From NCBI RefSeq assembly GCF_000425125.1, contig NZ_KE384306.1, positions 1,085,415 through 1,149,414 on the forward strand: 64,000 nucleotides of DNA, in the 5' to 3' direction. Below are positions 33,468 to 42,613 of this stretch, piece by piece; within the stretch, counting starts at the first letter, position 1, and the number at the start of each line of letters is the position of its first letter. This DNA is from Paenibacillus taiwanensis DSM 18679. Lineage in GTDB: Bacteria > Bacillota > Bacilli > Paenibacillales > Paenibacillaceae. The position numbers and the translations under genes were made by a program. Under the pieces are notes generated by a model. It ran no database searches. It was not told the DNA's origin and saw nothing but the letters and a program-made list of their open reading frames with translations.

Positions 33468-34534
33468 TCGGCTTGAGTCAAGCAACAACCAAAAAGCTTT
33501 CATTTCTGGATCGCTATTTGACGCTATGGATATTTGCCGCCATGGCACTAGGTATCGTACTCGGTTATGTGGTACCCGGCTTTTCAGAAGGCTTATCTGG
33601 AATGCAAGTTGGAACAACTTCCATTCCCATTGCTATTGGTTTAATTATCATGATGTATCCACCGCTCGCGAAGGTCAAATACGAAAAGCTAGGGCGTGTG
33701 TTCAAAGATTGGAAAGTGCTGCTGCTCTCCTTAGTACAGAATTGGATTGTCGGGCCCATCCTCATGTTTATACTGGCCATTCTTTTCTTGAGTGATATGC
33801 CGGAATATATGATTGGGCTTATTATGATCGGGTTAGCACGGTGTATTGCCATGGTCATCGTATGGAGCGACCTTGCCAAGGGTGATCCGGAGTATACGGC
33901 AGGTCTCGTCGCGTTTAACTCGATCTTCCAGATCTTGTTTTATTCCGTATTTGCTTATATTTTTATTACGATATTGCCTGGCTGGTTCGGGGTACAAGGT
34001 GCCGAAGTGAATGTATCCATGGGTCAAATTGCGGAAAGTGTATTTATTTACTTGGGAATCCCGTTCGCTGCTGGTCTTTTTACACGACTGATCATGGTCA
34101 GATGGAAGGGGAACGAATGGTATGAAAAGTCATTTATCCCCAAGATTAGTCCTTTAACACTAATTGCATTACTCTTTACGATCGTACTTATGTTTTCTCT
34201 TAAGGCGCAATTAATGGTATCACTGCCGCTTGATGTCGTACGAATTGCCATTCCGTTACTTATTTACTTCGTCATTATGTTTTTGCTGTCGTTCTTTATG
34301 TCCATTCGGGCCGGGACTTCCTATCCAGTCTGCTGCTCTTTGTCGTTTACGGCTGCAAGCAATAATTTTGAACTCGGGATCGCAGTTGCTATCGGTGTAT
34401 TTGGTATCGACTCTGGCGCTGCCTTTGCAGCGGTTATCGGCCCATTAGTTGAAGTTCCCGTGCTCATTGGTTTAGTCAACGTTGCCTTCGGGTTTAGAAA
34501 GAAATATTTTGATAAGCAAGGTTTGAGCGGTTAA
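33464..34534 (+). CDS. acr3: Arsenite efflux permease Acr3
   Basis: A 356-residue protein with ten membrane helices and the conserved Cys in [22 protein letters not shown], essential for As(III) transport in Acr3. Also [18 protein letters not shown] and [21 protein letters not shown]. Exports arsenite. GTG at 33464 overlaps the arsR stop; TTG 33473 ([10 protein letters not shown]) is the alternative start and is perhaps more likely. Confidence 0.93.
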   Translation: MIGLSQATTKKLSFLDRYLTLWIFAAMALGIVLGYVVPGFSEGLSGMQVGTTSIPIAIGLIIMMYPPLAKVKYEKLGRVFKDWKVLLLSLVQNWIVGPILMFILAILFLSDMPEYMIGLIMIGLARCIAMVIVWSDLAKGDPEYTAGLVAFNSIFQILFYSVFAYIFITILPGWFGVQGAEVNVSMGQIAESVFIYLGIPFAAGLFTRLIMVRWKGNEWYEKSFIPKISPLTLIALLFTIVLMFSLKAQLMVSLPLDVVRIAIPLLIYFVIMFLLSFFMSIRAGTSYPVCCSLSFTAASNNFELGIAVAIGVFGIDSGAAFAAVIGPLVEVPVLIGLVNVAFGFRKKYFDKQGLSG

Positions 34535-34593
34535 TTGAGAAGTCAGTTAGAAGTTCAGCTATATACAGTCGAAACAAAAGGAGATTCATCTAT

Positions 34594-35016
34594 ATGGATA
34601 AAAAATTAGTTTATTTCTTGTGTACAGGTAATTCATGCCGCAGTCAAATCGCAGATGGTTGGTTGCAGCTGTTGGGGGGAGAACGTTATGTGGTGCAAAG
34701 CGCAGGCTTGGAAGCACATGGACTTAACCCAAGAGCCGTTCAAGTCATGAGTGAGGCTGGGGTAGACATCTCTACTCATACCTCTGATGTGATTAGTCAA
34801 GAGTTGTTGCATCGTGCGGATTATGTAATTACATTATGCGGCCATGCGGATGAGCATTGCCCTGTCATCTCCAATAAAGATGTGGTTAAATGGCATTGGG
34901 GCTTTAATGATCCTGCAAAGGCAACCGGCACCGAAGAAGAGGTTATGACAGAGTTTCGCCAAGTTCGTGACGACATTAAAGCAAGAATTGAACAGTTCCT
35001 GCGTGAAGGTCAATAA
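34594..35016 (+). CDS. arsC: Arsenate reductase, thioredoxin-coupled ArsC
   Basis: A 140-residue LMW-PTP-fold reductase: P-loop CTGNSCRSQ with Cys10 and Cys15, and the redox pair in [11 protein letters not shown] (about Cys82 and Cys89), as in the B. subtilis/S. aureus type. Reduces arsenate to arsenite for Acr3 export. AAAGGAG precedes ATG. A decayed fragment of a second arsC lies at 60435-60535. Confidence 0.95.
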   Translation: MDKKLVYFLCTGNSCRSQIADGWLQLLGGERYVVQSAGLEAHGLNPRAVQVMSEAGVDISTHTSDVISQELLHRADYVITLCGHADEHCPVISNKDVVKWHWGFNDPAKATGTEEEVMTEFRQVRDDIKARIEQFLREGQ

Positions 35017-35160
35017 TGTGATTATTTAGGATCGGTGCAATAGTTTTTATTTTCCTCTTTATCATGTAGGCTCTAGCCCATTGTTGTAGGTACGGCACTC
35101 CTTTATATGGGCATTTGCATATGATAAAAATAAACACTGATTGTGAAGAGGAGAATGAGG

Positions 35161-35700
35161 ATGTATCATCATTTAGGTTATCACTGTCACTGGCATAATC
35201 CGATATCCAGCAATTGGAGTCATAACTATCAGAGCTATTGTTATCCATACCATTATAGGTACGGTATCGATCATCGACTCTATGAAACCCTAACAATAAC
35301 AGATTATGGACCAAATCCACTTGTACTCAATATTGATCAGGCCGCAAAGCAAAACCAAACTTACCGTACCGCTTTATGGACAGGGAAACATTTTCAAGTA
35401 ACTCTAATGAGCATTAATGTTGGTGAAGATATCGGTTTGGAAGTTCATCCGACAACGGATCAATTCATACGAATTGAAGAAGGGCAAGGGCTTGTACAAA
35501 TGGGGGATCGGAAAGATAATTTAGATTTTCAAACGATGGCGTACAAAGATTATGCAATTATAATACCCGCGGGAAAATGGCACAATTTAACGAATACGGG
35601 ACATACTCCTCTTAAAATTTACGTGATCTATGCACCGCCTCAGCATCCATATGGTACAGTTCATGAAACAAAAGCAGTCGCGATGTCTGCTGAAGGATAG
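35161..35700 (+). CDS. Cupin-domain protein with His/Tyr-rich N-terminus
   Basis: A 179-residue protein. The N-terminal 40 residues are very rich in His, Tyr, Ser and Asn (YHHLGYHCHWHNP, then NYQSYCYPYHYRY), like spore-coat tails. A cupin domain follows: SINVGEDIGLEVHPTTDQFIRIEEGQG and IIPAGKWHNLTNTGHTPLKIY give the metal-binding His/Gln-Glu/His set. ATG 35161 is favoured by GAGGAG at 35147-35152. A spore-associated metal-binding role is plausible. A decayed second copy of its middle part is at 57871-57954. Confidence 0.78.
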   Translation: MYHHLGYHCHWHNPISSNWSHNYQSYCYPYHYRYGIDHRLYETLTITDYGPNPLVLNIDQAAKQNQTYRTALWTGKHFQVTLMSINVGEDIGLEVHPTTDQFIRIEEGQGLVQMGDRKDNLDFQTMAYKDYAIIIPAGKWHNLTNTGHTPLKIYVIYAPPQHPYGTVHETKAVAMSAEG

Positions 35701-35786
35701 TTAAATCCAATTTATTTACTTTGCAAATCAGAGGCAGTCTGTAAGGTTATACAAGTATTGCATTTAGTAGTGGGCTGTAAAAGGAA

Positions 35787-35836
35787 GAGGCATTATTACG
35801 AGCATGTTCCGTAGGGAACTCCCATAATAATGCCTC
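35787..35836 (+). terminator. Long hairpin after the cupin gene
   Basis: GAGGCATTATTA (35787-35798) and TAATAATGCCTC (35825-35836) pair perfectly; an inner GTTCC/GGAAC stem extends it. No T-run follows directly, so it may be a terminator or another structured element. Confidence 0.5.
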
Positions 35837-36375
35837 CATTAAATCGTTTTATCTACACGACAGTTTGAGCTGTGTTACCACATAGTTATATTGCACAGCG
35901 ACAGTAATAAACAATTTGAAGGTGTATATCAAAATAAAATTATTGCACTCAATTGCATCAGGACATTCAAACACAACGGGCTCTGATGACTGGACCAATT
36001 ACGATATTTTTGCTTGTATTGCTAACAACCTATGTATCAGGCTTAAAAGATCCTGAGATATGATTGATTGCAAGAAGTATCTTAGAAGATTGAAAAATAA
36101 GACATTTTGTACATGATTTTTTAGAGAAGCTACTTGGCGACGTTTGAGCTATGGTAAAACGGAGATACATGTACACTTGACGGGCTGTTCTTTTTGTATG
36201 CGGATGAAGTTTGCGATCTGGACTACCAGGCTGCTTCACAACAACTCATGTCCTCCCATACACGTTCTCACATCTAAATAGTACAGGTACATAGTCAAAC
36301 ATTGCAAATAGCCAATGCAGCGTAACACGCAATTAAGCGGATCGCACACATTGGCATGGGGAGAAAGAGTGTTGA
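35837..36375. other. Intergenic stretch, no gene recognised
   Basis: About 540 bases between the cupin gene and the 3' end of the minus-strand collagen-like gene. Open stretches on both strands lack ribosome binding sites and recognisable motifs. Confidence 0.4.
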
Positions 36376-37386
36376 TCAAACAATCTTAATTATATTTATG
36401 TTGGTACCCAAGTAGCTTGTAGCTGTACCTTGAGGATTCGTTATCGTCAGCACATTAGGACCCGCTCCTGTAGTAAATACTGCGGAGGAAGTTAAGACTG
36501 TACTAGAGCCAGCCGGCAGACCTGCTGCAGAAGATTGCGTCCCTGCAATAAGTGATCCATTCAGGTCAAGTTCTACGGCTGCACTGCCGTTGGTTCCTAC
36601 ATTTGCAGTTGTCTCAAAGGTAGCAAAGTAAGTCTGATTCGGTGCCAATAAAATATTCGGTGATCCGACTACATGAGTAATTGCCGTGCCATTGATCTCT
36701 GCATTGTTCGTTAAAGGAATGGAACCTCCACCGGCAACGTTTACTGAAGCACCATTTGTAATGCGTGCACTATTTGCCGTAACAAGGGGTCCAGTAGTAC
36801 CCGTAGGTCCTGTCGCTCCTGTTACACCAATACCCGTAGCGCCAGTAGGTCCTGTCGCTCCTGTTACCCCAACACCTGTCGCACCAGTGGCTCCTGTCGC
36901 TCCTGTTACACCAATACCCGTAGCACCAGTAGGTCCCGTAGCACCTGTTACCCCAACACCTGTCGCGCCAGTGGGTCCCGTAGCACCCGTAACTCCTGTC
37001 GGTCCAGTAGTACCTTGACCTGTAGCACCTGTCGGTCCAGTAGGTCCTCCTGATGGGCCAGTGGCCCCTGTGGCACCTGTAGGTCCTAACAGAGAAGGGG
37101 CAGCAAGCACGCTATCCAATTTATATTTGAGCATCATTTCCTTCATAACAATTTCTTGAAGCGTACTTCTTACGCTGTCATCAATAGCAAGTAGATCGCT
37201 TATAGTAGCAGGGGCCGATAGGCCTGGCAGCGTACCGACTGCATACTGAATTTTCTCCGCCTCTGCATTTACAACGTGTCCTAAACCTAACTCCTCAATG
37301 GCAATCGAAGACAAAAGTAAATTCAATGCATCATCCCTAGAGATCGATATATTGGGCGTAATATTAGGAATATTTGCTTGAGACAT
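36376..37386 (-). CDS. Collagen-like spore-surface protein with preface domain, copy 2
   Basis: A 336-residue paralogue of the gene at 2724. The same preface ([19 protein letters not shown], then [17 protein letters not shown]) is followed by a collagen stalk (about residues 101-200) and a BclA-like C-terminal domain ([38 protein letters not shown]). ATG 37386 follows AAGGAGGATGATT. Unlike copy 1, the stalk is made of 14-residue repeats ending GATGV or GATGI directly followed by GVT, which drop one residue from the Gly-X-Y register each time. No signal peptide. Confidence 0.88.
   Translation of the reverse strand: MSQANIPNITPNISISRDDALNLLLSSIAIEELGLGHVVNAEAEKIQYAVGTLPGLSAPATISDLLAIDDSVRSTLQEIVMKEMMLKYKLDSVLAAPSLLGPTGATGATGPSGGPTGPTGATGQGTTGPTGVTGATGPTGATGVGVTGATGPTGATGIGVTGATGATGATGVGVTGATGPTGATGIGVTGATGPTGTTGPLVTANSARITNGASVNVAGGGSIPLTNNAEINGTAITHVVGSPNILLAPNQTYFATFETTANVGTNGSAAVELDLNGSLIAGTQSSAAGLPAGSSTVLTSSAVFTTGAGPNVLTITNPQGTATSYLGTNINIIKIV
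36821..36988 (-). repeat. 42-base tandem repeats in the collagen stalk
   Basis: GTTACM unit starts at 36821, 36863, 36905, 36947 and 36989 on the plus strand, four exact 42-base periods. Units alternate CAATACCCG (Ile) and CAACACCTG (Val), so the higher-order period is 84 bases. Each codes 14 residues, not a multiple of three. Confidence 0.88.
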
Positions 37387-37787
37387 AATCATCCTCCTTA
37401 TAAAATAATGAATGTTCCGTATAACATATTTACAGGATAGAAAAAGAGTTACGATTTATTTGAAAGTCCGCTAATGAACTAGCGTAGTAATGCTGATTTA
37501 ACTCAATGGGACATAACAAGCATCTCGAGCCATATGAATGCAAAGATAAACTGCGAACATTCATGAGAGACTTCATTTCTCTAATGAATGAAATGAAGTG
37601 AATCGTTATTGCTATATTGAAAACATGGCTAGAATTATTGGCGTTAACCATTTTCATTAGATGGGGTAGAAGTAGAGACGAGGAAGCTTGTCACGTATGC
37701 GGAAAGTGAGTAGTTGCTTATTTGTAGAAGATGGTAACTTAGAGTATGTGTTGTACGGAAATATTGGTGAGATGCCAGTGCTTGCAC
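37387..37787. other. Intergenic stretch upstream of collagen-like copy 2
   Basis: Holds the promoter region of the minus-strand collagen-like gene (ribosome binding site AAGGAGG at 37393-37399) and otherwise no gene I can recognise. Confidence 0.4.
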
Positions 37788-38205
37788 AGAAAAATTGTAA
37801 ATCAGGTATATTCGTTGACTAACGGAGACATTGCAAGAGGTACCGTAATTACGATTATGGGGACTAACTTCATTAAAGGCCTGAAAGTGTACTTTGGTGG
37901 GAAGAAGCCATGGTTAACAGCTTCGTATCCGGTTTTCAAGTAAAAGTTGTAGTGCCTAAAGCAATGCCCCTTACTAACGATACCCTTACTGGAGGAAGTC
38001 AAATTATATCGATGGCTCAAACTTTATAAAATGGAAGAAGACATACTTTGGCAGTACAGTGGCGAAAGCAGAGTTCATTAATGCCACAACAATTAGAGCA
38101 AGAGTACCGAAAGCAGCAGTAGTCGGTTCTGTAGATATCCAGGGTCTTCCGGCCTGTGTAGCCTTCCTGGTCCTCGTCCTGGCCAACCTGTAGGTTGCCT
38201 TGAGC
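37788..38205 (+). pseudogene. Decayed IPT/TIG-domain protein
   Basis: Two consecutive IPT/TIG-like repeats can be read across shifting frames. The first is VNQVYSLTNGDIARGTVITI, then MGTNFIKGLKVYFGGKK; after a frameshift it continues VNSFVSGFQVKVVVPKAM. The second is YFGSTVAKAEFINATTIRAR, then VPKAAVVGSVDI, in another frame. GxxxxGTxVTIxGxNF and the VxVPKA ending are typical of TIG domains. No start or ribosome binding site remains. Relic of a surface adhesin-like or coat-like protein. Confidence 0.65.
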
Positions 38206-38220
38206 AAGTAAGACCAACCT

Positions 38221-38273
38221 AAAAAAGAAGCTCCCTGGTAAATGACTGCCGTTCAGCCATTTTGCCAAGGAGC
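38221..38273 (-). terminator. Terminator of the fibronectin-like gene
   Basis: On the minus strand GCTCCTTGG pairs with CCAGGGAGC around a 26-base loop that contains its own small stem, followed by TTCTTTTTT. Confidence 0.65.
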
Positions 38274-38301
38274 AGATTCTTTTTCGGTTAAAACGAAGAA
38301 C

Positions 38302-38991
38302 TTATGGCGCGACTATCGTCAGCGGCTCAGACCACGTTTCGCCGAAGTCGTTTTTCAGCCTCACCTTATACACGTTTGTTCCCGGAACGAGCTTCGTTAA
38401 TCTGGACTTGGACTGAGGTGCTGTCCCATTCTCCACTGCGACGTCTTGGAACAATAAGCCACAGTTCAAGCACACATCATTTTGATACACTTGCCAGACG
38501 TCAGCGTTGTTTCCATTTGTGATCGAGAAGCCAACATAGTAAAATCCTGCAGTCTCAGCAGGAACAAACGTTACCGTTGGAACCGCAGGTGCACCCATGT
38601 AATCCCTAATCAGAATACGCGTCTTCGGAGCTTCAATCTTTGTGCCGTCCGTCAAATAGGCTGTTACAAAGTAATCATACGAGAACCCTTTTACAATAGT
38701 GCTATTATAAGGGCCGGCATAGTTTCTTGTATCCGTACATGTGGTTGTCGTTACATTCGTGCACACGATCCACGTAAAATAAGGGGCGTCATAGAAATCA
38801 TACCGTTTCACCTCATAGTGGCTTACCGACACGCCAGCTGGCGGGTTCCAGCTGATCTTCACCTGACGCAAACCGTCCGCATTTTTCCCCAAATGAACCG
38901 CATTGCTTGTAAACGACCCACTCGCAAACACCGAGCCGCTTACGGATAAAACCAGAACCATTGCCATAATAACCAACATCCACTTTTTCAT
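38302..38991 (-). CDS. Secreted fibronectin-III-like protein
   Basis: A 229-residue protein with a signal peptide (KKWMLVIMAMVLVLSVSGSVFAS). It has one clear FnIII-like domain (LRQVKISWNPPAGVSVSHYEVKRYDF, then FSYDYFVTAYLTDG) and a second, less clear one (GFYYVGFSITNGNNADVWQVY, then GTNVYKVRLKNDFGETWSE). Five Cys lie in two groups (CTNVTTTTC and CLNC). Function unknown; a cell-surface or extracellular protein. GAGGGTGG precedes the start. Confidence 0.75.
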   Translation of the reverse strand: MKKWMLVIMAMVLVLSVSGSVFASGSFTSNAVHLGKNADGLRQVKISWNPPAGVSVSHYEVKRYDFYDAPYFTWIVCTNVTTTTCTDTRNYAGPYNSTIVKGFSYDYFVTAYLTDGTKIEAPKTRILIRDYMGAPAVPTVTFVPAETAGFYYVGFSITNGNNADVWQVYQNDVCLNCGLLFQDVAVENGTAPQSKSRLTKLVPGTNVYKVRLKNDFGETWSEPLTIVAP

Positions 38992-39226
38992 CAAAATCCA
39001 CCCTCTTCCACCGAATGTTATTTGTGTTTAATTAGTAATATTTACCTTTAAACACATTTAAATAATAGCATGATGCTACTTCGTTTAAAAGCTAATATTT
39101 TATTAATGTTACTGTGCTGCAATACTGTAGAACATCATTGAAGCCAACAACAAACAAAACAATCATCGTCTGTCCTCCGCACCCCGAGCATGAACGTGTA
39201 CTTTAAAATAATTCATTTCATAGAAA

Positions 39227-39252
39227 AAGGAGCCGCCGCGGCAGCTCCTTTT
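39227..39252 (-). terminator. Hairpin downstream of truncated collagen-like gene
   Basis: AAGGAGC and GCTCCTT around CGCCGCGGCA, with A-tracts to the left (T on the minus strand). A very similar stem, with CTGC/GCAG and AGGAG arms, recurs at 56342-56375. Confidence 0.65.
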
Positions 39253-39360
39253 GAAATGCATATATTCTGGAAAAGAGAAAGTGACAGATGTGATCGATAA
39301 CTAGTCGAATAATACTGTTCAATTATTAAAGTTTGAACTACATGAATGCTCTAATAAGGT

Positions 39361-39785
39361 TCATCCAATTTGCATCAAGTTGATATTGGCTGATACAAAC
39401 TTGGTGAGAATAGTCGTATTGTTGATTAGCTGCAACACTTGGATTGGTTCAGGCCCTGTATTAAAGACAGCAGAGCCCGCAGCACTCGTAAATACAGTGG
39501 AAAGATCCGTAAGTGAGGGAGCCAATGATAAGCTCTGATCTATAAATTGGCTGTTTAGAGATAAGATTACACGGACAGCCAACCCTACAATGGTTGGGCA
39601 AGCAATGTAATTATAAGAGGCAAAGTAGGTGGTATTGGGTGCTAGCTGAATCGATGTAGGCGTGCTCGGGGAAAAGGAGATGCCTGTCCCGTTTGTTACT
39701 TCTGCCTCCAGAAAAGGGATCGGTTCATTAGATTGGCGTACTTCCAAGTATTAAGAAGAAAGCATTGTTAGCTGTGATTTGCTAC
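39361..39785 (-). pseudogene. Truncated collagen-like protein: C-terminal domain only
   Basis: An open segment of up to 128 codons encodes only a BclA-type C-terminal domain: ISFSPSTPTSIQLAPNTTYF, then ASYNYIACPTIVGLAVRVIL and VFTSAAGSAVFNTGPEPIQV. Just upstream, in another frame, TANNAF matches the TANNARI that begins this domain in the 2724 gene. A frameshift and loss of the preface and collagen stalk therefore explain it. A TTG at 39747 could in principle start a free domain, but it has no ribosome binding site. Confidence 0.6.
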
Positions 39786-39929
39786 TGCTTCCTGATTTCT
39801 TTATCAAAAAAATGATGTTATCTATCTTCAAAAGAAAGAAGGAGCCATTAAGGCTTTTTAAACAGAACTGTAGAGGGAGAATTTTGAAATTCCAGTGACC
39901 TTCCCATAATTATAGGGCCAGAAAATAAC

Positions 39930-40388
39930 AAAGACTTTCGATCACAATTATTTATGGCAGATAGCACCAAGATGTTGCTCTTTCGTTAGAAAAAGGAGGG
40001 GCAGAATTATTTGTACAAATACGATGCATAAGTAATAGAATATATTGAAGAAAAAATATCGATTCCTGTTTTGCATATTGCTGGAGCAAGACTTTTATAT
40101 ATCTCGAATAGAGTCAAACGGAATAACGGTATTAGTGCCCGATCAGCCTGATAAACGGTACATAAGGTTATTTATGACGAATTATGTGTAGGAATCATTA
40201 AGCAATCATCAAGGGATTATTACAAAAAGGTTATTATGTCTTTAGTTGATAGTGGTGCTGAAGGAATAATATTAGGTTGTACAGAAATAGGTTTATTAGT
40301 AAAACAAGAGGATTCAGAAGTGCCTTTTTTTCTGGATAAACAAAAAGAAATCGCATTTTTAATATTTTTTCTAAAAGATAAAATGTAA
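39930..40388 (+). pseudogene. Decayed aspartate/glutamate racemase family gene
   Basis: Fragments in several frames match the family: DVALSLEKGGAELFV, then TNTMHK in another frame followed by two stops, NGITVLVPDQPDKRYI, VIYDELCVGIIKQSSRDYYK and finally the active-site block SGAEGIILGCTEIGLLV. Both catalytic-Cys regions (CTNT-like and GCTE) are traceable but separated by frameshifts. Confidence 0.75.
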
Positions 40389-40513
40389 ACAATCGTAAGT
40401 CGATTGTTTTTACGTTTACGTTTTTGAACGGAGTCATGTCCATCTCGGATCATAGTTCTTTTTTATATATGATAGATTTTCATATATGCCAATCCCAAGT
40501 CTGGTAACAGAAA

Positions 40514-41092
40514 TCAACTGATTCTTTTCTTTAGCAAGCGAGCAACTCGTTTTCTTGATTTCGGGAGAGGAAATACTCTCGCTTTTTCTACGTAAGTTAC
40601 ACCGGTATATTTTTTCAGATCCAGCCTTAAACTTGGATAATCGCTATTTGGATTTTTTACTAACCAATGATAGATCCATACTTCATTAGGAGGGTTATTC
40701 CCATTCTTGATCGGGCAAAGCAACCTGCCGTTTTTCACTTCACGCCCTGCGGGGAATGCGGGCGACTGCGGAACTCTGAATTTAACGGCAACGCAAGAAG
40801 CCGCCGGAATTGCGGGCGAAGAAGGCATATTACTGCACCGCCCTTTTTGATCGCTTTTTTTAAATGGAGTTTTACGAATTTCAATAGGAGTGACCGTAAT
40901 AAGTTGGCGAAAGAGATGTCCGGTGTTCCTGTCGATGTTGTAATGCAGTATTGTAACTGGCCCACTATACGTTTTCGAATTCAGACTCTTAGGAGAAACC
41001 AGAACACCATCATGAACGGTAGCAGGTGCTCCCATCGTAGTAAAATAAAGAATGCCGACGCAATCTCCAGCCTTGATGGTAGCCAAATACAC
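40514..41092 (-). CDS. Hypothetical protein, basic, unrecognised
   Basis: About 192 residues. The start is set to GTG 41092 because AAGGAG lies just upstream; a TTG at 41086 has better spacing. The sequence starts YLATIKAGDCVGILYFTTMG and ends with a strongly basic tail (PLPKSRKRVARLLKKRIS). Cys and Pro are frequent in the middle. I recognise no domain. It is divergent from the metallophosphoesterase gene and shares a basic C-terminal character with it, so the two may have arrived together. Confidence 0.5.
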   Translation of the reverse strand: MYLATIKAGDCVGILYFTTMGAPATVHDGVLVSPKSLNSKTYSGPVTILHYNIDRNTGHLFRQLITVTPIEIRKTPFKKSDQKGRCSNMPSSPAIPAASCVAVKFRVPQSPAFPAGREVKNGRLLCPIKNGNNPPNEVWIYHWLVKNPNSDYPSLRLDLKKYTGVTYVEKARVFPLPKSRKRVARLLKKRIS

Positions 41093-41263
41093 CACTCTCC
41101 TTAATCGTTGATAAGCTATAAGTATGTGGCTAATCACAAGATGACTTGTATGCATGCCCTGTGATATGAAATGAATTCAGAGGTTCCTCTCCTGTGATGG
41201 GTAGAAGCCGGTACGGTTTCTATCTCAAGTCCATATGATGGGCACAAACGGATTGAAAGGAAA

Positions 41264-42205
41264 GTGGTTGATGTGAGGCTAAAACCAAGAAAGAAGGCGA
41301 CCACAGCATCGTTATTCCGAACATCCAGGAAGCTCCTGCAACATAACGTACAAAAGATGAAAAATCCGAATGATTTCACGTTTGTTTTTATGGGTGACGG
41401 TTGGGCGGGTGACGGGCAAACGAGCAATACCATTTTTGGGCTGGCTCTTTCGGCAGCTCGGTCCTTGAAAAGGAAACCGTTATTCATTTTGCATAGCGGA
41501 GATTCGGTCTTTACAGGGACGGCCAAAGAATTTAAAACAGGAGGAACCTACACCGACAAAGTTCCTGTGAAAAGTCTACTTCAATTAATTCGGGACCCAA
41601 AGAAAGGTGTTCCCGACATCCCGTTTTTCATTGTGCCTGGTAACCATGATCGGACTGGCATTAACGGACCTCTAACCAATTTCAGAACTTTTATTGGTCC
41701 CACGCGATTCGGGTTCAACCTTCCTCGAATCAAAACGACGATCATCGGTCTCAATAATGTACAGCAATTGGGACTGGATAAAAATAATAAGCCGGTATAT
41801 GGATTTTCGCCAACAGAATTAAACTTCTTGAAAAGGAAACTAACAAAATCTATGAAAAACTCGCTTGTCCTAATGCACGTTCCGCCTAGGATAGGAAAGT
41901 GGGGAAACCCGAACTATTTTAAGGATCCTGAATCGACCTTTGGTAATCAAAACGGGCAATTGACTCGATTTCTTAACAGGATTAGGGGGAAAGTGCGCCA
42001 CGTTTTGGTCGGTCATGTACATGCTTTTGATACGTTGAAATTCCAAGGGACTCGTTATGTTCTATCTGGAGGAGCGGGAGCTCCTCTAGTGAAACAAGGC
42101 TTCCTGAAAGGGACACGCACTCCGATTTTCCACATCGTGGAGTTCACCGTGCGGAAAGGGATCGTTGTAAAACGCCGCGTCATTCCTATAGGGTTTACAG
42201 CTTAA
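41264..42205 (+). CDS. Calcineurin-like metallophosphoesterase
   Basis: A 310-residue protein with motif II HSGDSVF, motif III PGNHDRT, motif IV LMHVPPR and motif V VGHVHAFD. Motif I reads FMGDGWAGDG, lacking the usual D-x-H, so its metal site is unusual. A very basic N-terminus (RLKPRKKATTASLFRTSRK) has no hydrophobic core, so it is not a standard signal peptide. The substrate is unknown. GTG 41264 or 41273 is the start; AAAGGAAAG lies upstream. Confidence 0.78.
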   Translation: MVDVRLKPRKKATTASLFRTSRKLLQHNVQKMKNPNDFTFVFMGDGWAGDGQTSNTIFGLALSAARSLKRKPLFILHSGDSVFTGTAKEFKTGGTYTDKVPVKSLLQLIRDPKKGVPDIPFFIVPGNHDRTGINGPLTNFRTFIGPTRFGFNLPRIKTTIIGLNNVQQLGLDKNNKPVYGFSPTELNFLKRKLTKSMKNSLVLMHVPPRIGKWGNPNYFKDPESTFGNQNGQLTRFLNRIRGKVRHVLVGHVHAFDTLKFQGTRYVLSGGAGAPLVKQGFLKGTRTPIFHIVEFTVRKGIVVKRRVIPIGFTA

Positions 42206-42229
42206 CCTACCACAAGAAAGTTAATTTTT

Positions 42230-42261
42230 ACTCCTGTCATCTCTATGGCAGGAGTTTTTTA
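42230..42261 (+). terminator. Terminator after the metallophosphoesterase
   Basis: ACTCCTGTCAT pairs with ATGGCAGGAGT (one wobble/mismatch) around CTCT, followed by TTTTT. Confidence 0.85.
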
Positions 42262-42613
42262 GTCACCAATCAGGTTGTTTAAATATTAATAATAGGTAAA
42301 ATAACTTTATTTGAAAAAGGATGTGCTGCTGCCAATGATGCTAGGCGGCAGGGCGGAGTACACTGTTGTCTCAAGTCAGATCCATTCTGAAACCAGAATG
42401 CTTATAGATCATAAATCAATAGAAACCATGAAACGTATACGCTGTTCCGTCTGCATGGCTTGCATAAAATGCTTTTCGATAGGGGGGCGGTTGCTCAATA
42501 GGCAGCATTTTGTTAGAACGCTGCCGTTCCCAATTCAACGGAATGAACAGGAGGTTCTGATGTCTACTATAAGGAGTGCACGTCAATACGAAAGGAGCGA
42601 TTTCTTTGTGCTG
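42262..42613. other. Intergenic stretch, no gene accepted
   Basis: An open frame with a CSVCMACIKC stretch is present on the plus strand but has no good ribosome binding site and runs into the opposite gene; I do not accept it. Confidence 0.4.

Noticed and set aside
36821..36988. 42-base periodic array considered as CRISPR-like or regulatory iterons
   Set aside because: It lies inside an ORF, has no spacers, and encodes 14-residue collagen-type repeats.
37746..37943. 65-codon open frame as an intact small gene
   Set aside because: It is one frame of a TIG-domain relic whose continuation is in other frames.
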